A stretch of 64,000 bases of DNA from Mycobacterium gallinarum (lineage in GTDB: Bacteria > Actinomycetota > Actinomycetes > Mycobacteriales > Mycobacteriaceae), in NCBI RefSeq assembly GCF_010726765.1, contig NZ_AP022601.1, positions 5,518,001-5,582,000 of the forward strand, written 5' to 3'. A model generated the notes under the pieces. That model made no database searches. It was not told the DNA's origin and saw nothing but the letters and a program-made list of their open reading frames with translations. Below are positions 55,661 through 64,000 of this stretch, piece by piece. Position numbers and translations under genes: made by a program. Numbering within the stretch: the stretch's first letter is position 1; every line of letters begins with the position of its first letter.

Positions 55661-57457
55661 ATGTTCGCATTTCTGCCCGGCATCCCTGGAATCGACGACT
55701 TACGTGCGCTCGGCAAGCGGGTGGACACCGCCCGTCATCACGGCGTCCCCGGCGGGTGTGTGCTTGAGCTCGATCTGATGGCAGCGCCACCGGAAACCGG
55801 TGGCTTCGACCCGCTGTCGATGATCACCGCCGGCACGCGGCCAATGGTGCTGCGCGACGTTGTCGCCGCCATCCACCGTGCCGCCGACGATCCGCGCGTG
55901 GCCGGGCTGATCGCGCGCGTCCAGCTGAGTGCAGCCGCGCCGGGTCCGGTGCAGGAACTGCGCGACGCGATCTCGGCGTTCAGCGACGTGAAACCGTCGC
56001 TCGCGTGGGCCGAGACCTATCCGGGCACTCTGTCGTACTACCTCGCTTCGGCGTTCCGCGAGGTGTGGATGCAACCCTCGGGCACAGTCGGTTTGGTCGG
56101 TTTCGCCACCAGTGCGATGTTCTTACGCGATGCGCTCGATAAAGCGGGTATCGAGGCTCAGTACATCGCGCGTGGCGAATACAAGTCAGCCCCAAACCGT
56201 TTCACCCAGAACAGCTATACCGATTCCCACCGGGAGGCTGACACCAGACTGATCGAAAGCCTGCATGCCCAGGTCGCGCAGGCGGTATCCGAGTCACGCG
56301 GTATCGAGGCAGCCGACGTCGACGCGCTTGCCGACAAAGCGCCATTATTGCGCGACGACGCTGTCACCGGCCACCTGGTCGATCGAATCGGATTCCGCGA
56401 CGAGGCGTACGCACGTATCGTCGAACTCGTTGGTGCGTCTGACATTTCATCCAAGAACGGCGATGCGGATTCCGACGATGCGCCGCCCCGGCTGTACCTG
56501 TCGCGATACGCGAAAGCCACTGTTTCGCGACCCTCGTCACCGCTGCCGCCGGTTCCGGGCCGCAAGGGCAAGCCGACGATCGCCGTCATCACCGTGCACG
56601 GCCTGATCGTCAGCGGCCGGGGCGGACCGCAGGTGCTGTCGTTCGGCGAATCAAGCGCCGGCGGTGACACCATCACTGCGGCCTTGCGCGAGGCGGCGGC
56701 CGACGATTCCGTCTCCGCGATCGTGTTGCGAGTGGACAGTCGCGGTGGAATGGCGACCGCCTCGGAAACCGTTTGGCGCGAGGTGAACCGGGTGCGGGAC
56801 AGCGGAAAACCCGTTGTCGCGTCGATGGGTGCGGTCGCGGCATCGGGTGGCTATTACGTGTCGATGGCCGCCGATGCGATCGTCGCCAATCCAGGAACAA
56901 TCACCGGCTCGATCGGTGTCGTGACCGGCAAGCTGGTCGCCCGGGAACTCAAGGACCGTCTCGGCATCGGCTCGGATTCGGTGCGCACCAACGCCAACGC
57001 CGACGCCTGGTCGATCAACCAGCCCTTCACCGATGAGCAGCACGCGCTGGTCGAGGCGGAGGCTGATCTCTCCTACTCCGACTTCGTCGAGCGTGTCGCC
57101 TCGGGTCGCAAGATGACCGTCGAGGCCGTCGACGCGGTTGCTCGCGGTCGGGTGTGGACCGGGGCCGACGCGCTGGAACACGGCCTTGTCGACGAACTCG
57201 GCGGGTTCCGCACCGCGCTCAACCGCGCCAAGGTGCTGGCCGGCCTCGATCCCGACGACGAGGTCCGCCTGGTCAACTACCCGGGCTCGTCGCTCATGGA
57301 CATGCTGAGGCCGAAACCGTCGTCGCAGCCTGCGGCCGCGTCGATGCCTGAGGCCCTGGCGGTCCTCGTCGGCCGCTCGGTGGCCGGGGTGCTCAGCCAG
57401 GCCGAACGGTCGGTAACCGGCGTCAGCGCGCTCTGGCTGGGCGATTACCGCTTCTAG
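55661..57457 (+). CDS. sppA: Signal peptide peptidase SppA, 67-kDa type
   Basis: A 598-residue serine protease of family S49 with two homologous ClpP-like domains. The catalytic Lys is in RGEYKSAPN (residue ~175, N-terminal half) and the nucleophile Ser in [17 protein letters not shown] (~residue 390, C-terminal half). It degrades cleaved signal peptides or membrane proteins. No clear N-terminal transmembrane anchor is visible, unlike E. coli SppA. Gene position after the spc operon corresponds to Mtb Rv0724 as I recall. Confidence 0.93.
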   Translation: MFAFLPGIPGIDDLRALGKRVDTARHHGVPGGCVLELDLMAAPPETGGFDPLSMITAGTRPMVLRDVVAAIHRAADDPRVAGLIARVQLSAAAPGPVQELRDAISAFSDVKPSLAWAETYPGTLSYYLASAFREVWMQPSGTVGLVGFATSAMFLRDALDKAGIEAQYIARGEYKSAPNRFTQNSYTDSHREADTRLIESLHAQVAQAVSESRGIEAADVDALADKAPLLRDDAVTGHLVDRIGFRDEAYARIVELVGASDISSKNGDADSDDAPPRLYLSRYAKATVSRPSSPLPPVPGRKGKPTIAVITVHGLIVSGRGGPQVLSFGESSAGGDTITAALREAAADDSVSAIVLRVDSRGGMATASETVWREVNRVRDSGKPVVASMGAVAASGGYYVSMAADAIVANPGTITGSIGVVTGKLVARELKDRLGIGSDSVRTNANADAWSINQPFTDEQHALVEAEADLSYSDFVERVASGRKMTVEAVDAVARGRVWTGADALEHGLVDELGGFRTALNRAKVLAGLDPDDEVRLVNYPGSSLMDMLRPKPSSQPAAASMPEALAVLVGRSVAGVLSQAERSVTGVSALWLGDYRF

Positions 57458-57468
57458 AACCCCACCCG

Positions 57469-58128
57469 TCACATGGGATTCTGGCGTAGGTAGCCGTATA
57501 CCGAGGCGAAGTTCTTGTTGACTTCGTCGGGAATGGGGACCGGCCCACCGAGAGCTCTTGCGCCCCAGGCGATCTGCGCGGTGCGCTCCACCAACGCGGT
57601 GACATGCAGCACCTTGTCGGGCCGCGGGCCCACCGCCACCAGCCCGTGGTTGGCGATCAGCGCTGCCGCCCTGTCCTGCAACGCTTTCACTGCGTTGTCG
57701 CCGACATCGGGACTTCCTGACGCCGCGTACTCCGCACACCGAATCTCGCCGCCGCAGTACACGGCGAACTCGTCGACGCAGGCCGGAATCGACTGACGGG
57801 CGACCGCGAACATCGTGGCCCACACCGGATGACTGTGGATCACGCTGCCGATGTCGTCGAATGCGCGATAGCACGCCAGGTGCAGCGACATCTCCGTCGA
57901 CGGGCTCCGGCCGTCCTTGGCGGTCAGCACAGCACCTTCGGAGTCGACGAGGACGAGGTCGTCCAGCACCATGTCGGCGTAGTCCACCGACGACGGCGTG
58001 ATGACGATGTTGCCGTCCTCGCGCCTGGCCGAGATATTGCCCGCGGTGCCCTCGACAAGGCCGCGGCGCAGCATGTCCTTGGCAGCGTCGAGCACCGCGT
58101 CCTCGGGGTTGGCGACGTATCTCACCAT
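57469..58128 (-). CDS. Class II aldolase (L-fuculose-phosphate aldolase-like)
   Basis: A 219-residue zinc aldolase. Motifs: GTAGNISARREDGNIVITPS (substrate phosphate site), SVIHSHPVWATMFA (zinc histidines and HxH), and LIANHGLVAVG (third histidine). It cleaves a phosphorylated sugar to DHAP plus an aldehyde. The start overlaps the end of the adjacent 2-hydroxyacid dehydrogenase, and a sugar kinase is nearby, so the three may form a short sugar-degradation route. Confidence 0.88.
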   Translation of the reverse strand: MVRYVANPEDAVLDAAKDMLRRGLVEGTAGNISARREDGNIVITPSSVDYADMVLDDLVLVDSEGAVLTAKDGRSPSTEMSLHLACYRAFDDIGSVIHSHPVWATMFAVARQSIPACVDEFAVYCGGEIRCAEYAASGSPDVGDNAVKALQDRAAALIANHGLVAVGPRPDKVLHVTALVERTAQIAWGARALGGPVPIPDEVNKNFASVYGYLRQNPM

Positions 58129-59099
58129 GTCAGCACCTCCGGGTTGACGATGTGCGCGGGCGAGCGTCCGGACAACAGCATCTCGAGGCCGTCGGCGACG
58201 ATCTGCGCCTGCCGCGCCTCAGTGTTCCACGTGGCGCCGCCGATATGAGGTGTGAGCACGACGTTGGACATCCCCGTGAGCGGATGATCGACCGGCAGCC
58301 ATTCGCCGACGAAGTGATCCAGCCCGGCCGCGCCGAGCTTGCCACAGCGCAGCGCGTCGACGAGGGCGTCGGTGTTGTGCAGTTGCGCGCGAGCAGTATT
58401 GAGGAACACCGCGCCGTCGCGCATCTTTGCGAACTGGTCGGCGCCGATCATGTCCACGGTGTCGTCGGTGACGGGCGCGTGCAGCGAGATGATGTCGGCC
58501 TCGGCGAGCAGGGCGTCGAGGCTGTGGGTGGCCTCGTCGTTGTACGGGTCGCAGGCGATCACCGTCAGGCCGAGCCCCTGCAGCCGCCAGCGCAGCGCTC
58601 GGGCCACGGCGCCGAGACCCACCAGCCCGGCCGTCATCCCCGCGACCTCCCATGCCCGAAACCGTTGGTAGGGGATGGTGCCGTCGCGAAACACCTCTCC
58701 AGCGCGGACGTCTGCATCGGCGGTCAGCACCTGACGGGTAGCGGCGAAGAGCAGCGCGATCGCCATTTCCGCGACGGCGTCGGCATTGCGACCCGGCGTA
58801 TTCAGCACCGGCACCTTGACCGCCGTCGCCGCGGCCACGTCGACATTGTTGGGGTCCCCGCGCGTGGACGCAACCGCCCGCAGCGGCAGGTCGAGTACCG
58901 GCCCGCTCACCGAATCAGCCTCCACGACAAGGATGTTGGCGTGCTCGGCGCTCGCACGCTCGGCGAGCTGTTCGGCCGAGTAGATCCGCAGCGGGCGTAG
59001 CTCGATCCACGGGTCGTACACGACGTCGACCAGTTGGTTCAGCTTGTCGAGGCCGGGACCGCGCAGTGGTGCGGTCACGAGCGCGCGAAGTCTGCTCAC
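58122..59099 (-). CDS. D-2-hydroxyacid dehydrogenase (phosphoglycerate dehydrogenase-like)
   Basis: A 325-residue NAD-dependent enzyme. The NAD motif is GLVGLGAVARALRWRLQGLG, the catalytic Arg lies in LNTARAQLHNTDAL, the Glu in LDHFVGEWLPVDHPL is the position-equivalent of the usual Glu, and HIGG provides the catalytic His. There is no C-terminal ACT domain, so it is not the regulated serine-pathway SerA. Start GTG 59099. Operon with the aldolase (7-nt overlap). Confidence 0.88.
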   Translation of the reverse strand: MSRLRALVTAPLRGPGLDKLNQLVDVVYDPWIELRPLRIYSAEQLAERASAEHANILVVEADSVSGPVLDLPLRAVASTRGDPNNVDVAAATAVKVPVLNTPGRNADAVAEMAIALLFAATRQVLTADADVRAGEVFRDGTIPYQRFRAWEVAGMTAGLVGLGAVARALRWRLQGLGLTVIACDPYNDEATHSLDALLAEADIISLHAPVTDDTVDMIGADQFAKMRDGAVFLNTARAQLHNTDALVDALRCGKLGAAGLDHFVGEWLPVDHPLTGMSNVVLTPHIGGATWNTEARQAQIVADGLEMLLSGRSPAHIVNPEVLTW

Positions 59100-59129
59100 G
59101 TATGGACATGCTGGCGTACGGTGGCGCCC

Positions 59130-60455
59130 GTGTCAGCCAAAGCGGTCACTATCGGCATCGACATCGGTACGACGGCCGTGAAGGCGGTGGCCGCCGACGA
59201 GGATGGTCAGGTGGCCGCGCGGGTCCGGATCCCGCACCGATTGCGGGTCCCCGCACCAGATCAGTTCGAACATGACGCCGACGAGGCGTGGCGGCGGGGA
59301 CCGTTGGCGGCCCTTGCCGAATTGCGTCGGCCCGATGCCGCGGCGGTGGCGGTCACCGCGATGGTGCCGTCCCTGACGGCCGTCGACGACGAGGGACGGC
59401 CGCTCACCCCGGGCCTGCTCTACGGCGACGTCCGCGGTAGGCGGGACGCCGGCCCGGACACCACGTTCCTCTCCGGTGAAGCAGAAGAGTTCCTGCGCTG
59501 GACGGTGGGGGAGGCGCCCGGCGCCCACGGGTACTGGCCCGCGGCGGCGGTGGCCAATCACGTGCTCGCGGGCGAGGCAATCATCGACAATTCCACCGCC
59601 AGCACCGCTTATCCGTTGTTCGACGGCGAGCGGTGGAGCGAATCGGTCTGCGCCGAGTGCGGTACGAACCCGGCGGCGATGCCACGCGTGGAGACGACCG
59701 GCGTCGCGGTGGGTCGGCTGCGGGACTCCGACACCGTGTTGGCCGCGGGCGCGGTCGATGCGGTGTGCGAACAGATCGTCGCGGGCGCCGACCAGGACGG
59801 CGACGTCCTCGTGTTGTGCGGCACGACTCTGATCGTGTGGGTGACGATCAGTGAGTTCCGTGAGGTGCCCGGCCTCTGGACGCTGCCACACACCGCCGCG
59901 GGCAAGCTCCAGATCGGCGGGCCGAGTAACGCGGGTGGTTTGTTCCTCGGCTGGGTGGACCGCCTCGTCGGAAACGGCGACGTCGACCCCGGGCGGGTGC
60001 CGGTGTGGTCGCCCTACCTGCGCGGTGAACGCGTCCCGCTGCACGATCCCGATCGCCGCGGCGTGCTCGACGGGCTGAACCTCACCCACGACGGTGCCTC
60101 GGTGCGACGCGCCGCCTATGAGGCGTCGGGATTCGTTGTGCGGCAGATCGTCGAGATGAGCGGCGCCCGGGCGACGCGCATTGTCGCGACGGGCGGCGGC
60201 ACGCGCGTCGCGCCGTGGATGCAGGCCATCGCCGACGCCACCGGGCTGCCCGTGAGCGTGTCGGGCGTCGCCGAGGGCGCCGCGCTGGGTGCGGCGTTTT
60301 TGGCACGGATGGCGGCCGGACTCGAAACCGCCGTCGGCGACGCCGCGCGATGGGCCTCTGTCGACCGCATCGTAGAACCCGACCCCGCGTGGACCGACCC
60401 GGTAGAAGACCGGTACGCCAGGTTCCTCGAACTGGCAGGCGGACCTAGCGCTTGA
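59130..60455 (+). CDS. FGGY-family carbohydrate kinase (xylulokinase-like)
   Basis: A 441-residue sugar kinase: N-terminal phosphate-binding TIGIDIGTTAVKAVAADEDG, mid-protein LCGTTLIVWVTISEF, and C-terminal ATGGGTRVAPWMQAIADATGLPV with the ATP-binding GGGT loop. Probably phosphorylates a ketose or polyol that the neighbouring aldolase or dehydrogenase then handles. Start GTG 59130, 30 bp from the divergent dehydrogenase start. The 3' end overlaps the convergent methyltransferase by 11 bp. Confidence 0.88.
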   Translation: MSAKAVTIGIDIGTTAVKAVAADEDGQVAARVRIPHRLRVPAPDQFEHDADEAWRRGPLAALAELRRPDAAAVAVTAMVPSLTAVDDEGRPLTPGLLYGDVRGRRDAGPDTTFLSGEAEEFLRWTVGEAPGAHGYWPAAAVANHVLAGEAIIDNSTASTAYPLFDGERWSESVCAECGTNPAAMPRVETTGVAVGRLRDSDTVLAAGAVDAVCEQIVAGADQDGDVLVLCGTTLIVWVTISEFREVPGLWTLPHTAAGKLQIGGPSNAGGLFLGWVDRLVGNGDVDPGRVPVWSPYLRGERVPLHDPDRRGVLDGLNLTHDGASVRRAAYEASGFVVRQIVEMSGARATRIVATGGGTRVAPWMQAIADATGLPVSVSGVAEGAALGAAFLARMAAGLETAVGDAARWASVDRIVEPDPAWTDPVEDRYARFLELAGGPSA

Positions 60456-61344
60456 TCGCGGACAGGTAGCTCATGTCGGCGAAGAAGCCCATCGCACTGT
60501 CCTCCGGGAATTCGAACCCGTTGGCGGCGTAGGCGTCCCGCATCGCCTGCGCTGAGACGTCCCAACCTTTGGCGGTGAGGTAGTCGATGACGTCATTGCG
60601 CTCGTCGCGATAGATCAGCTCCGACATCTCGATGTCGTGACCGTACTTCTTGAGCCGGTCCGCGATCTCCTGCGACCTTTCGTCGGAGAACGCGCTGATG
60701 TCCGGGATGTGCTCGGTCGCGACACGGCTACCGGGCGCGCTGAGCTCGTCGATGCGGTCGAACAACAGGTCCTGAGCGTCGGGTGGCAGGTAGATCAGTA
60801 ATCCCTCGGCGATCCACGCCGTCGGCTGGGTGGCGTCGAAGCCGTTATCCACCAGCGCTTTCGGCCAGTCCTCGCGGAGGTCGATCGCGATCGGTCGCCG
60901 GTCGGCGGCAGGCTCGGCGCCCAATTGCGCCAACGTGTCGCTCTTGAACGCGATGACCTCGGGCTGGTCCAGCTCGTAGACAGTGGTCCCCGCGGGCCAC
61001 GCCAGCCGATACGCACGCGCGTCCAGCCCCGCGGCAAGGATCACGGCCTGCCGCACACCGGCGGCGGCCGCGTCGGTGAACAATGTGTCGAAATGGCGTG
61101 TGCGCACTGCCATTCCCTCTGCTGCGTTGCGCACGTTGAACCGAGGGTCGACCTCGTCGAGGTCGATCTCGCCGTCGAGTGCGCGGATGAAGAAGTCCAT
61201 TCCGACGGCGCGCACCAACGGCTCGGCATACGGGTCGTGGATGAGTTCCTCACGGTTGCTCAGCGCCCGTTGCGCGGCGACCATCGTCGCTGTCGATCCG
61301 ACGCTGGACGCCAGATCCCATGAATCGTTGTCGGTGCGTGGCAT
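60445..61344 (-). CDS. SAM-dependent methyltransferase, TIGR00027 type (1 of 3)
   Basis: A 299-residue protein. N terminus [23 protein letters not shown] motif I AVILAAGLDARAYRLAW, acidic loop VYELDQPEVIAFK, and [18 protein letters not shown]. This leucine-carboxyl-methyltransferase-like family is greatly expanded in mycobacteria; substrates are mostly unknown. Most similar to its two neighbours in length and motif order, indicating tandem duplication. Start ATG 61344, 6 nt after the next copy. Confidence 0.9.
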   Translation of the reverse strand: MPRTDNDSWDLASSVGSTATMVAAQRALSNREELIHDPYAEPLVRAVGMDFFIRALDGEIDLDEVDPRFNVRNAAEGMAVRTRHFDTLFTDAAAAGVRQAVILAAGLDARAYRLAWPAGTTVYELDQPEVIAFKSDTLAQLGAEPAADRRPIAIDLREDWPKALVDNGFDATQPTAWIAEGLLIYLPPDAQDLLFDRIDELSAPGSRVATEHIPDISAFSDERSQEIADRLKKYGHDIEMSELIYRDERNDVIDYLTAKGWDVSAQAMRDAYAANGFEFPEDSAMGFFADMSYLSAIKR

Positions 61345-61350
61345 GGATTC

Positions 61351-62265
61351 CTACTTTCGAGTCGCGATGACTGCAAGCGAATCGCGGAGTGGTACAAGGG
61401 CTTCGGTGTCGGGAAACTCGCGGCCATACCCGGCGAACACCTCCGGGCGGCGACGGGCTGAGACGTTCCAGCCGTGCTCGCCCAGGTATTCGACGACCCC
61501 GTTGCGCTCACCGTCGTAGAACAACTTCGTGATGTCCATATCGGGGGCGTCACCCCAGCGGTCCTTCATGTCCTTGAGCCGCGCGCCGATGCTGGCGGCG
61601 GCGTCGGGGTGATACTCGGTGGCCAGCCGGCTGCCCCGCGCGCTGAGTGCCGTGATGTCGTCGAACAGCCGGTCCTGTGCGTCCGGCGGCAGATAGACCA
61701 GCAGACCTTCGGCACTCCAGGCCGTCGGCTGATGTGGGTCGAAACCACTGCCGCGCAACGCCTTCGGCCAGTCCTCACGCAGGTCGATGCCGACCGTGCG
61801 CTGTTCGGCGGCAGGGGTGGCACCGATGGACTCCATCGTCGCGCACTTGAACTCGATCACCTGGGGCTGGTCGATCTCGTAGACGACGGTGCCGTCCGAC
61901 CATGACAGCCGGTAGGCGCGCGAATCCAGCCCCGACGCCAGAATCACGGCCTGGCGTATTCCGGCCGCGCCTGCCTCGGTGAAGAAGTCGTCGAAGAATC
62001 GCGTTCGCACCGCGATCGAGGTGGCGAGGAACGCCGGACCGCCGGGCTCGCCGTCGTCGGGCAATTCGACCTCCCCGTCGGCGAGCTTCGTGAAAAAGTC
62101 CAGGCCGACGGCGCGCACCAGCGCTGCGGCATAGGGGTCGTCGAACAGTGGGTCGGCATCACGACTCGCCACCGCGCGTGCCGCGGCCACCATCGTGGCG
62201 GTGGTGCCGACGCTGGACGCCAGATCCCAGCTGTCTCCTTCGGTTCGGCTGTCCGCCCGGCTCAT
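61351..62265 (-). CDS. SAM-dependent methyltransferase, TIGR00027 type (2 of 3)
   Basis: A 304-residue paralogue: [20 protein letters not shown], motif [31 protein letters not shown] and [19 protein letters not shown]. It carries a short insertion ([10 protein letters not shown]) near residue 70 not seen in copy 1. The start overlaps the end of copy 3 by 4 nt (ATGA), so the three form one transcription unit read leftwards. Confidence 0.9.
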   Translation of the reverse strand: MSRADSRTEGDSWDLASSVGTTATMVAAARAVASRDADPLFDDPYAAALVRAVGLDFFTKLADGEVELPDDGEPGGPAFLATSIAVRTRFFDDFFTEAGAAGIRQAVILASGLDSRAYRLSWSDGTVVYEIDQPQVIEFKCATMESIGATPAAEQRTVGIDLREDWPKALRGSGFDPHQPTAWSAEGLLVYLPPDAQDRLFDDITALSARGSRLATEYHPDAAASIGARLKDMKDRWGDAPDMDITKLFYDGERNGVVEYLGEHGWNVSARRRPEVFAGYGREFPDTEALVPLRDSLAVIATRK

Positions 62266-63227
62266 GACCCGAGTATGCCCGTGACGTACTGCAGGTCACC
62301 GAATCGGGCGACGTCCTCGTCCTCTTCGGTGATTTCAGGCAATCCGTTCTCACTCAACAGCTGCTTGACACTCTGCCAAGAGACCTGCCAGCCGCGATCG
62401 GCCAGGTACGCCGACGCCTCGTTGCGGTCACCCAAGTAGATGAGGTCGGCGAAGTCGAGTTCGAAGCCGTGGTTCCGCCACTGCTGGGCGGCTTCCTGCA
62501 TCCGCTCGATCGCCTTCTCGTGGTCCGCCGGATCGATGCCCGGCGTGCTCTCGACCGCGACGCGACTGCCGACGGCGCTGAGCTCGGTGATGGTGTCGAG
62601 CAGCTTGTCCTGTGCCTCCGGCGGCAGATAGCCCAACAGGCCCTCTGCGCTCCACGCGGTGGGCCTGCTCGGGTCGAACCCGGCGGCGATCAGTGCCGAG
62701 GGCCAGTCGAAGCGAAGATCCACCGCGACGGTCCGGCGGTCGGCAGTCGGCTCGGCGCCGAAGTCCGCGAGCGTCCTGGTCTTGAACTCGATGACCTCGG
62801 GCTGATCGATCTCGTAGACGGTCGTCCCCGCGGGCCACGCCAGCCGGTATGCCCGGGAGTCCAGGCCCGACGCCAGGATCACCGCCTGGCGGACCCCCGA
62901 GGCGGCGGCGTCTGCTGAATTGCCGCCTCCGACGGCGGCAGCAAAAAACTCGTCGAAGAACTTGGTCCGTACCGCCATGTTGTCGGTCATCCGCGCCATT
63001 CCGACGGATGCGTGGTCGACGTCGACATCCTCAGCGCGCAGCTCTCCACTTGCGAGCTTGGTGAAGAAGTCCACCCCGACCGCGCGGACCAGAGGTTCGG
63101 CGAACGGATCGTCGATCAATGCATCGTCGGCCTTGGTCGCGATCGCGCGCGCCGCGGCGACCATCGTCGCCGTCGCGCCGACGCTCGACGCGAGATCCCA
63201 CGTGTCGTTCTCAGTCCTAGCCATCAT
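62262..63227 (-). CDS. SAM-dependent methyltransferase, TIGR00027 type (3 of 3)
   Basis: A 321-residue paralogue and the first gene of the trio: [20 protein letters not shown], insertion [15 protein letters not shown] before motif [52 protein letters not shown]. Start ATG 63227 or 63224. Upstream minus-strand TTATAT (63267-63262) may be its -10 box. Confidence 0.9.
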   Translation of the reverse strand: MMARTENDTWDLASSVGATATMVAAARAIATKADDALIDDPFAEPLVRAVGVDFFTKLASGELRAEDVDVDHASVGMARMTDNMAVRTKFFDEFFAAAVGGGNSADAAASGVRQAVILASGLDSRAYRLAWPAGTTVYEIDQPEVIEFKTRTLADFGAEPTADRRTVAVDLRFDWPSALIAAGFDPSRPTAWSAEGLLGYLPPEAQDKLLDTITELSAVGSRVAVESTPGIDPADHEKAIERMQEAAQQWRNHGFELDFADLIYLGDRNEASAYLADRGWQVSWQSVKQLLSENGLPEITEEDEDVARFGDLQYVTGILGS

Positions 63228-63511
63228 CAGCCCCTAGTCGAAGAAGTCATTTACTTAGTGGATATAACGAGATAAGTCCCACGGTATGTTCCCCGGCTGA
63301 GAAGCAACTGTGAGTGCACATCGGGGCGGCAGGATGCAGGGCAAAGGAGCTGCAACTGTTAGTCTCGTAGACTGTTTGACGCGTGACTTCGCAGGCTGCG
63401 CGCCTGACGGACGTCGCTCATGATCGATACCCAGACTTAGCCAAGAACCCGCTGGTCAGACCAGCCACATTTGCATGCCGCTAGTCACAGGTCGGCTGCG
63501 CAGGAGGAAGA
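63228..63511. promoter_or_regulatory. Divergent control region of methyltransferase trio and secY
   Basis: This 284-nt gap contains no gene I recognise. An AT-rich part (63240-63290) probably holds the methyltransferase promoter. A palindromic stretch lies at 63355-63375 with AGTCT-CGT-AGACT, and a ribosome-binding site AGGAGGAAG precedes secY. I found no clear secY -35/-10 pair. Confidence 0.45.
63355..63375. promoter_or_regulatory. Palindrome resembling the efflux-TetR operators
   Basis: AGTCT-CGT-AGACT (63361-63373), flanked on both sides so that the minus strand of 63355-63366 reads GAGACTAACAGT, a 12-base match to site 1 upstream of the MFS gene (13033-13044). Common recognition by one TetR-type protein is possible but unproven. 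Confidence 0.4.
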
Positions 63512-64000
63512 GTGCTTTCGGCTTTCATCTCGTCACTGCGGACAGTGGACCTGCGGCGCAAAATCCTCTTCACCATCGGCATCGTCATCCTTTACCGCGT
63601 GGGCGCCTCGATTCCGTCGCCCGGCGTCAACTACCCGAACGTTCAGCAGTGCATCGCGGAGGTCAGCGGCGGCGACTCGGGCCAGGTCTATTCACTGATC
63701 AACCTGTTCTCCGGCGGCGCACTACTGCAGCTCTCGGTGTTCGCGGTCGGCATCATGCCCTACATCACCGCCAGCATCATCGTGCAGCTGCTGACCGTCG
63801 TCATCCCGCGCTTCGAGCAGCTGCGTAAAGAGGGCCAGGCCGGCCAGACGAAGATGACGCAGTACACGCGTTATCTGTCGATCGCCCTGGCGCTGCTGCA
63901 ATCCACCAGCATCGTCGCGCTGGCCGCCAACGGTGGCCTTCTTCAGGGCTGCACGCTCGACATCATTCAGGGCCAGAGCGACGGCCTGAACATCTTCACG
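63512..64000 (+). CDS. secY: Protein translocase subunit SecY, N-terminal part, runs off right edge
   Basis: The first 163 residues of the SecYEG channel protein. Seen: VLSAFISSLRTVDLRRKILFT before helix 1, the plug region IPSPGVNYPN, NLFSGGALLQLSVFAVGIMPYITASIIVQLL (helix 2 region, lateral gate) and helix 3. Start GTG 63512 has AGGAGGAAG seven bases upstream. It is separated from rplO by other genes, as in mycobacteria generally. Confidence 0.98.
   Translation, partial: MLSAFISSLRTVDLRRKILFTIGIVILYRVGASIPSPGVNYPNVQQCIAEVSGGDSGQVYSLINLFSGGALLQLSVFAVGIMPYITASIIVQLLTVVIPRFEQLRKEGQAGQTKMTQYTRYLSIALALLQSTSIVALAANGGLLQGCTLDIIQGQSDGLNIFT

Overview
The window comes from a high-GC actinobacterium and looks like a Mycobacterium/Mycolicibacterium chromosome. 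Three things support this: a complete mycofactocin cluster (mftR, mftABCDEFG), mycobacterial-type S10 and spc ribosomal operons (long Lys/Ala tail on L22, zinc-binding S14), and the flanking set sppA, class II aldolase, 2-hydroxyacid dehydrogenase, FGGY kinase, TIGR00027-type methyltransferases and secY. From memory, this order matches the Mtb Rv0688-Rv0732 region.

Layout. 1-4014: the N-terminal part of a dimethylargininase gene, a divergent Lrp/AsnC regulator, a ferredoxin-reductase-like flavoprotein, and an ECF sigma factor translationally coupled to a triple-VOC protein. 4069-11394: mycofactocin locus, with mftR divergent from mftA and a palindrome between them. 11293-18642: accessory genes, comprising a DHA2 efflux pump with divergent TetR and paired operators, a P450 divergent from a lipoprotein carboxylesterase, a WS/DGAT acyltransferase and a DUF4442 thioesterase-like gene. 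18721-24718: S10 operon (rpsJ to rpsQ) with promoter, structured leader and terminator. 24792-44198: a large Wzx/Wzy-type exopolysaccharide locus sitting between the S10 and spc operons. 44318-50438: zwf, a TetR gene with a frameshifted DUF2306 gene, an arylsulfatase and a lipoprotein. 50554-55081: spc operon (rplN to rplO) with its own promoter. 55157-63227: a DUF732 secreted protein, sppA, a small sugar/hydroxyacid cluster and three tandem methyltransferases. 63512-64000: start of secY.

How the parts work together. MftA is matured by MftB/C/E/D into premycofactocin, glycosylated by MftF, and the redox cofactor is handled with MftG. The exopolysaccharide locus holds the parts expected for export of a lipid-linked repeat unit: initiating phosphoglycosyltransferase, four glycosyltransferases, NDP-sugar epimerase, Wzx flippase, Wzy/ligase-type polymerase and Wzz-kinase-type copolymerase. 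It also has two secreted BcsB-like proteins with no BcsA, a lipoprotein glycoside hydrolase, a flavoprotein and a strongly diverged cis-prenyltransferase homologue. I consider this locus the best candidate for an undescribed system in the window.

Limits: all calls are by eye from motifs and context. Start codons are chosen from ribosome-binding sites and family length. No searches were run. No tRNA, rRNA, CRISPR array or recognisable IS element was seen.
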